Below are positions 57,463 to 64,000 of a stretch of 64,000 bases of DNA, in pieces. Under the pieces are notes generated by a model. The model ran no database searches. It saw only the letters and a program-made list of their open reading frames with translations, and was not told the DNA's origin. Every line of letters starts with the position of its first letter. Within the stretch, counting starts at the first letter, position 1. The position numbers were made by a program, and so were the translations under genes. Source of the stretch: Rhypophila decipiens (lineage: Eukaryota; Ascomycota; Sordariomycetes; Sordariales; Naviculisporaceae); the NCBI GenBank assembly GCA_033297075.1, contig MU858083.1, forward strand, positions 62,001 to 126,000, in the 5' to 3' direction.

Positions 57463-60400
57463 TTCATCGGTGAAGGGTATGGAGTGGATTGTTGTGGATG
57501 CTTGTCGTCTTTGTGACGCGTTTAGTGCACCGGAATCTTGGTGACTGCCGTTGGCGTTGGATTAAGGAAAAAAACTCTGTGTCGTGGCTTTCGAGGATGC
57601 CGGAGTTCAGATGTATGGAAGGGGCAGACGGCGGTGTGGATCTTGAATTGTTGGGGGGCCGGTTCAAACGGAAGGTGCCAAGAAGCAGATTGAGCAAGCC
57701 AACCGAGAAGAAACGAAGCACAAGAAAAGTTTAATTCGAGGCTAACCCATTTATTTTATAAGACATCTCATCCCACCATGGAAAGCTGCATCCTTAGTGC
57801 CCATTGTTAGTCATTACAATGCTTGTCATCCAGACTTGCCCCTTTCTCTCTAGTGGCGGTTGAAGTGTTCCGTAGGGCCCGCGATATCTGTGGGACTTTC
57901 GGGTAGATCTCCTCGTCCCAAGATCTGTACCCATCATTGAACACCGTAATTTGTTCGTTTACTGGCTGTGTGTTTTCTTGACGTCGGAGGGTTTGTCAGT
58001 ACAAGCTGATAACCAGGCCAACAACCAGCCAATCAGCGCCCTCGGAACGATACGAAACTGAATGTAACATTAGGGTTAGGGTTGGACATCTCTCACCTCA
58101 CCCTCCACAGCATAAGCTGAGCCATAAGCTTACATGTCAATACATGATCCGGTTTGGGAATCCGAAGCGCTGTGAACCACCAGTTAGTAGAATGCAGGCG
58201 TAAGTAATAAAGTGGCTGATGACATGCAGTCGATCTGCCGTAGCTGTGAGGAATCAATCAGCACCTCGAATACCAAATCAAGAGGTGCCATATCTATCCG
58301 AAATCCCTGCTTGATCGATTCGTATTTTCGTATTGGAAATACCTTACTTTGTTCTCGCTCGTTTGATGAGCGTCAAGCACCTTGGATTCATTCACTTGTG
58401 ATAGGCCGACGAAAACTTGTGCTGATGATCTGCACACCCTTTTCTACGTCAAAGTTGTTAACTACTCGGTAGTGTTGAAGATGTATTGCTACGGCGTCAT
58501 CGCTCTCCCGGCAGATGGAAGGTGGTAGAAATGTCGCCAACAGCTTCAAATTTGCCATGTCGAGTTCTTTTGCCTACATCCACGCCGGAGTCATGCACAC
58601 CGCTATCATGCTCTTGAATCTGCACTCTTGGCCTTTCCTGCCCTACCCAGGTCACGATAACCTATCAGAGCTACCATTGGTAGGTACTTACTCGAGTTCA
58701 AAGGTCTAGCAGAGCTCGGGAAAGTTGTAACTCAGCTCTCCAGTTTTCTTGGCCTGTGTTCCTCATTACGTTGTTCTCCTTTTCTGTCTCAGCACCATGT
58801 CATCAGACGTAACAATGTCTTAGGTCGCCGCTGTGCCATCCGATGTTGCTGTACAAGGAAGTCCATATCCTTACCGAACTTGAACAAGCATCGCGTAAGA
58901 GCCGAAAAATTGTGACTACAATTGCTGGTTTGCAATTGGATTCAAGTTCGTCCAGCGTATTGTAGTGGTTCGTCATGTCGTGTTAACGAAGGAACGGGAA
59001 AACAGTGCCATCGGTCCATGGAATGTCATGAAATTGTTGCTATAATGGAGCATCGTCAAAAACTTGTCGTTGGTGATATAGGGAGAATTGGCTTGGTGTT
59101 GTGATATGGCCCATGATATATTATCTATTTGATGTCACTCATTCAAGCCTGTGTCGCCACGATTGGAACAGGAGGACCTCAGATAGATTTGATATTCAGT
59201 TCTGGTGAGACTTTGTGACCCTGGTGCTCAGGCCGTAGATGAAACAGATCAGCTGCTGAGTGACGTCCCCGGACGCTCTGGAAATCTTCTGGAATGATCT
59301 GAACATGGATGTTTCCGGTCGTTGTTTCCGGACTGTAAGGACATTGACCAATCTTGAGTTAGTGACTGAAACTTGTGCAAAGTCCTTGGGGATTTGCAGT
59401 GGTATTGGGTGTGTCGTGATTATGTTGGATTGAAATGGGATTTTGTGATGAAAATGCTATGGAGCTGCAATTACATGCTGGTGACGACGTCGTGGAACGA
59501 CTTATATCCTGCTGTTATGTCGACAGTGGCATTCCGAGAGTGGTAGCTCAAAATCGACCTCGTGAGGGCTGACGCCATTGACTGGAATCTACAAAAGGTT
59601 ACCAGACGCCCTGTTGGGCCAGCTACTCGTGTAAATGTCCCATGTGCGGGCGGATTATGTGGGGGGCGGTCCTCCCGAAGACTTTATGAACTCAACTTTA
59701 TCTGAACGAACATGGAATCATTACTCAGTTGGGAATGTGCTTAGTTCAACTCCAAGTAGTAGTTCCAGATGGCAACTGAGTGGACCCACCGGACCGTCCC
59801 CGGAGGTGACAGGGAACGTGTTTTCCTCATGACCGGATGTCCGAGCATTGCCAACAACGTCCGCCACGGAGGTAGTGGGCCATGGGCTGCATATTGCCGT
59901 ATGCACAGTGTCGGTAGGCATGGGTGGGCGAATCAATGCCGTTTATTGAGCTGCCACGACGACACCGGCCTGCTTTCGCTCGAAACCGAGGTCGAGTTTT
60001 AAACCCGTTGGTTATGCATCTGCTGCAGTTTTGGCAGTTGGGTCTGCGGTGGAGACCGTGGAGGGACTGTGTATGTGAGGGTATCAGAGATATTTAATTG
60101 AAGCAGCCAGAATAGAGATTCTGCACTGATTCCAAATACTATCGCCGTATCACAGTTCCAAGGTGCCTCGACTCCTGAGCCGAACAATATCAATAACCAA
60201 CAACTAACACCCTTTCTCTGACCTATAGAAGATACGAATGATGGTATTGGTGCGGGAATCTGTCACTACCAGTACAATCACTCAGCGGTATCTCAAGTGT
60301 TTGTATCCCAAGAGACACATGAAGTCTGGGACCCCAGGGATTTCGTGCAGCACTTGTCATGTCACTACGTGCTGCAGATCGGCATAGAACGGTGACCGTT

Positions 60401-62417
60401 GTATACATTATCGACTCCCATGTGTCTTACTTTGTCGCCTCATCTCTCATCAGTCATCATCATCGGGGCGAGAACCAGACCGCTGGGATTGCACATCACC
60501 GACTAGAGGAGGAGCTCGCCACGGCAGATCAGACTTTCGTCCGAGCGCACCTAGCAATGCAGGAACCGACCTTGCACAACGTATTCAGGGTTTGAAGCCA
60601 TTTCTGTGAAGTGATCTTAGTACAGAATGCTCTATATAGGCCATACTAGGGATGTGGACCGTTTTTAACTCCAGCAGAAGTTGGGATGGCGTGCCGCACT
60701 TGCAGGTGAAAGCTTGATGAGACGTTGCTTTACCTAGAACTAGAACGGGCTGTGAGGGAAAATCAGGGGACTTGATCCAGAGGCGGCATAGAGGCTCGGT
60801 CACGGTTCTGGTCATCCGGGTGACTGGTAGGTTTGTTCCGGGACCATGCAGAGTCAGATAACGAGCCAAACCAACAGTCGAAATAAGGATGCCCTCGGCT
60901 AATATTTTAACAAGGGGCGGCTCATGATAAGAAGAGAAATTAAGAAGAGAGATTAAGAGTTTGTACAGCAATGGTAGGAGTGGTGGGTAGGACGTTTAGC
61001 ATGTTCTGGGGACGACCAACAACAACTCCGGTCTAGAACTGACTTGGCAGGGCCGGGTTGACATTCCCGGGGAGCATGTCGCCGGACTTGGTATTTAGGG
61101 GACGGGCAGCTTACCTACGGACAAGACCTGGGAACACATATTCGCTGCTTTCTCGCCCAGCGAGCAAAGCGCGAATGGACGCGAAAAAAAGCCAAGGGAG
61201 TTCAATGGAGACAAAGGAACCTGCATAGATAGAAAAAGGGAAGCCGGGGAAAGGAGGTGGTGTTGCGTGGGGAGGTCGCAGTGACCTGTCAAAGGCCAGT
61301 GGGGTAGAGATCAAGTCGCAGATGAGAGCAAGTCAGTCCGAAAGAACGGAAAGCCGGTCGGCGGCTGATTTCGTTCTTTCCATTTTTGGGACACGACAGG
61401 CCGTCAATCTCTGTTGCAATTGGGCAATGTATGCGCCGCATCCGTCGGATCTACCCAGGGAGAATAGCAGGGGAGGGAAGGTGCATTATCATATATTGTG
61501 CAGGTCGTGGTGCACAGGGCTTCGGACCTGGGGAAGTCATAAGTAAAATGTGCTGGGTGCGGAATTCGCTCTTAAAACGGGGACGAACTAGAGTGGCCGA
61601 ATTGGGAATTTGGGCAAGTGAATGGAATTCTGGCCAAGTGAATTAGCGGACTCGTCCGTGGCAGTGTCGTCTCAGTCAGAAAAGTTGCCCGAGTCAAGCC
61701 TAGACCTTTTTTCTGACGGGCGGTAAACTGTATCCGAGTACATGTAAGAACCTCCGGCGCTCCTTCCCAGGAATTTGGGAAACTTGTCGTGACGGATCCA
61801 GACTCTTCCAGCGGGTCCGCAGGCTTAATGGGAAGGTACGAATGAAGCAGCCATTAGCCTTCGTCTCAACTTGCCGGAACCAGTCTTCGAGAAGTTCATC
61901 CACTTTTTCGCTGGTGTCAAATAAGCGCAGTTGGTTGTTGGACCTGAAGGCGGCGCCGCACCGTCACACAATGTCCGTCCGTAAGAACTACGCCAAGCAT
62001 CTCCGGCATTCCTCCAACGCATGGTCCGACAGCCGGGACAGGATCGTCCAGCTAGGCCACAGCACTCACACACGCACGCAGACCAGCAAAAGAAATCCAT
62101 GCCAGAATACAATGGCTCACAATGACTGTCACAGCGAGATATAAGTATCAACTCGGCTCCCCGTGTCTCTGTCAGTAACCCATCCCAATCCAGCAGCATC
62201 TTCCCCACCCAACCAAAGCATCCCATCCAGATCTTGCCATCGTCGAATGCGATTGACAGATCTCCTTCGCCGTCTCGTGTCTCCATTTTCCTCTTCTCTT
62301 TCTTCTCCATCCTCAGAGACACCTGACGCCAAACCACCAGTGCCCTCTCCCACATCTTCAGGCACTACCATCACCAAGCCAACAGCTACCATTTCAGAAT
62401 CGAAAAATACCGCCAAA
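57463..62417. other. Long gene-poor intergenic region
   Basis: Nearly 5 kb with no recognisable gene on either strand; open frames are short and without domain features. Holds the promoter of the PAL gene (left) and of the naphthol reductase gene (right), plus a telomere-like TTAGGGTTAGGG at 58070-58081. The right 250 bp is the likely 5' UTR of the reductase gene. Confidence 0.5.
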
Positions 62418-63753
62418 ATGCCTGGTGTTACTTCCCAAAACAAGCCTGGTCACTACAACCAGATCCCCGGCCCTCTCGGTCTGGCTTCTGCTTCTCTTGA
62501 GGGCAAGGTCGCTCTCGTCACCGGCGCTGGTAAGTTTGTTTACAAATAACGTCCAAAATGCATTGCAACCATTCTGCATCATCTCACCCACCACATATGC
62601 TCGACCGGCATGTCACCCCCTTACGGCGTGCCGGACGGGTCGGTATTTTTTACCCCAACTCCATGTCCGACGGCAGCCCCCATCGACTTACACCCGTTGC
62701 CCCACACAACCCAACCCATGCACCCAACCCGGGGCTCTTATCCCTGACTTTGGACAATTTGACTCGCATGTCAATTCCGCATTATCAACGGGTGCTAATG
62801 TCATGATGTGCTGATACTGCATCTGCCACTTTCATTCCTGTCATTGCTGCTTGCACGACCAAAAAGTCGATGGACTTGCCCGACTAACAATGTCCCAGGC
62901 CGCGGTATCGGACGTGAGATGGCCCTCGAGCTCGGACGTCGTGGCGCCAAGGTCATTGTCAACTATGCCAACAGCGACAGCGCCGCCGAGGAGGTTGTCA
63001 ACATGATCAAGAAGAACGGCTCCGATGCCGCCGCCATCAAGGCCAACGTCTCGGATGTCGACCAAATCGTCCGCTTGTTCGACGAGGCCGTCAAGAAGTT
63101 CGGCAAGCTCAACATTGTCTGCTCCAACAGCGGTGTCGTCTCGTTCGGCCACGTCAAGGATGTCACTCCCGAGGAGTTCGACCGCGTCTTCAACATCAAC
63201 ACCCGTGGCCAGTTCTTCGTTGCCCGCGAGGCCTACAAGCACCTCGAGGTTGGTGGCCGCCTGATCCTCATGGGATCCATCACCGGTCAAGCCAAGGCTG
63301 TCCCCAAGCACGCCGTCTACTCTGGCAGCAAGGGCACCATCGAGACCTTTGTCCGCTGCATGGCTATCGGTATGTCTCATTCCGTCCTCAATGCTATCAT
63401 CTCACCCTCTAACATGTTTGGTTTTGCAGACTTTGGTGACAAGAAGATTACCGTCAACGCCGTTGCCCCCGGCGGTATCAAGACCGACATGTACCATGAG
63501 GTCTGCAGGGAGTACATTCCCAACGGTGCCAACCTCGATGATGATGCCGTCGATGAGGTCAGTCTCTTCCCTGTCCTGATTAGCAAAGAGTGCCATACTG
63601 ACTCCTGGTAAACAGTACGCCGCCAACTGGTCTCCTCTCCACCGCGTTGGTCTCCCCATCGACATTGCCCGTGTCGTCTGCTTCCTCGCCTCCCAGGACG
63701 GCGAGTGGGTCAACGGCAAGGTCATTGGCATTGACGGCGCCGCTTGCATGTAA
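62418..63753 (+). CDS. Tetra-/trihydroxynaphthalene-type reductase (DHN-melanin pathway, SDR family)
   Basis: Predicted CDS is join(62418..62529, 62899..63369, 63430..63557, 63616..63753), 282 residues, the usual length for these enzymes. A short-chain dehydrogenase with cofactor loop [34 protein letters not shown], the catalytic Ser in [20 protein letters not shown] and Tyr/Lys of [11 protein letters not shown], then [40 protein letters not shown] and the end GVIDGAACM-like IGIDGAACM. These match fungal naphthol reductases that turn 1,3,6,8-tetrahydroxynaphthalene into scytalone and 1,3,8-trihydroxynaphthalene into vermelone using NADPH, in melanin synthesis. Whether it is the T4HN- or T3HN-preferring enzyme is not clear. 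The first intron is 369 nt, long for this genome. No polyketide synthase or scytalone dehydratase lies in the window. An in-frame ATG 57 codons upstream (62247) is open. Confidence 0.93.
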
Positions 63754-64000
63754 AAAGACCTCGACTTCACGTTTCATGACCGACCACATATCATTACATA
63801 TTCATTTATACCACCATTTAGACTCGGCTTAGTAAGGGGATGGGGAATATAGTATGATAAGATGAGGCGGGTGTGTTGTTGTAGTAGTAACCGCAAAGTT
63901 GACTCCATTGCATATAGGAGGTTTGCTTTGTGCTGGGAGGATTGGGTTTTGTTGATAAGGGCGAGAAAGAGGGAAAGGGGGGAGGCAGAAGCTTGTGCTG
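63754..64000. other. 3' flank of the naphthol reductase gene
   Basis: About 250 bp to the right edge; no further gene is visible. Confidence 0.5.

Noticed and set aside
61825..62355. A 176-codon minus-strand frame
   Set aside because: Lies antisense to the leader of the naphthol reductase gene and has unusual Trp/Cys/Gly content.
57463..62417. A melanin gene cluster partner (polyketide synthase, dehydratase or regulator) upstream of the reductase
   Set aside because: No ketosynthase, dehydratase or zinc-cluster motif was found on either strand of this interval.

Overview
The window is nuclear DNA from a filamentous ascomycete (Pezizomycotina, most likely a Sordariomycete). Genes carry short GT-AG introns, mostly 50-115 nt, with CTNAC-type branch sites. 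There is a single dispersed 5S rRNA gene, two intron-bearing tRNA genes, and families typical of such fungi: HET-domain protein, NACHT-ankyrin NLR, HeLo-domain cell-death effector, naphthol (melanin) reductase, phenylalanine ammonia-lyase, GMC oxidoreductases and a Sit4-associated SAPS protein. No species can be named from sequence alone. All exon joins were built by hand from splice sites and frame checks.

Layout. 0.9-2.6 kb: trehalose-6-phosphate synthase. 4.5-9.5 kb: three diverged copies of an unnamed family combining a GNAT acetyltransferase-like region, ankyrin-like repeats and a cysteine module; one lacks the GNAT part, one lacks the cysteine module, and one carries a stop and a frameshift. 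An AT-rich minisatellite sits between copies two and three. 9.8-17.8 kb: secreted glycosylasparaginase, an ArsB/NhaD-type ion transporter and a multi-pass membrane protein. 19.2-25.2 kb: a GMC oxidoreductase, a secreted GPI-type protein, an intron-containing tRNA-Tyr and an alpha/beta hydrolase. 26.0-34.6 kb: an unknown 685-residue protein, a 5S rRNA gene and the SAPS-domain protein. 36.5-39.0 kb: an acyl-CoA-dehydrogenase-fold enzyme and an intron-containing tRNA-Asp.

39.2-53.3 kb is an accessory block: a frameshifted HET-domain gene beside a CorA-like membrane protein, a Ser/Pro-rich GPI wall protein, a rhodopsin-like membrane protein with a frame break, a 3' fragment of an alcohol-oxidase-type GMC gene and then the most interesting locus. 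At 49.3-53.3 kb an NLR gene (minus) and a HeLo-domain gene (plus) are divergently transcribed. The NLR starts with a 20-residue motif that matches two motifs at the C-terminus of the HeLo protein. This is the architecture of fungal amyloid signalling, as in HET-S/NWD2, where the NLR N-terminus templates amyloid folding of the effector tail and triggers the membrane-attacking HeLo domain. Here the NLR frame is broken after the NACHT region by an imperfect 55-bp tandem duplication, while the effector frame is intact.

53.9-54.3 kb holds a MITE-like element. 55.1-57.5 kb is phenylalanine ammonia-lyase. About 5 kb without a recognisable gene follows, and the window closes with a tetra/trihydroxynaphthalene-type reductase of the DHN-melanin pathway.
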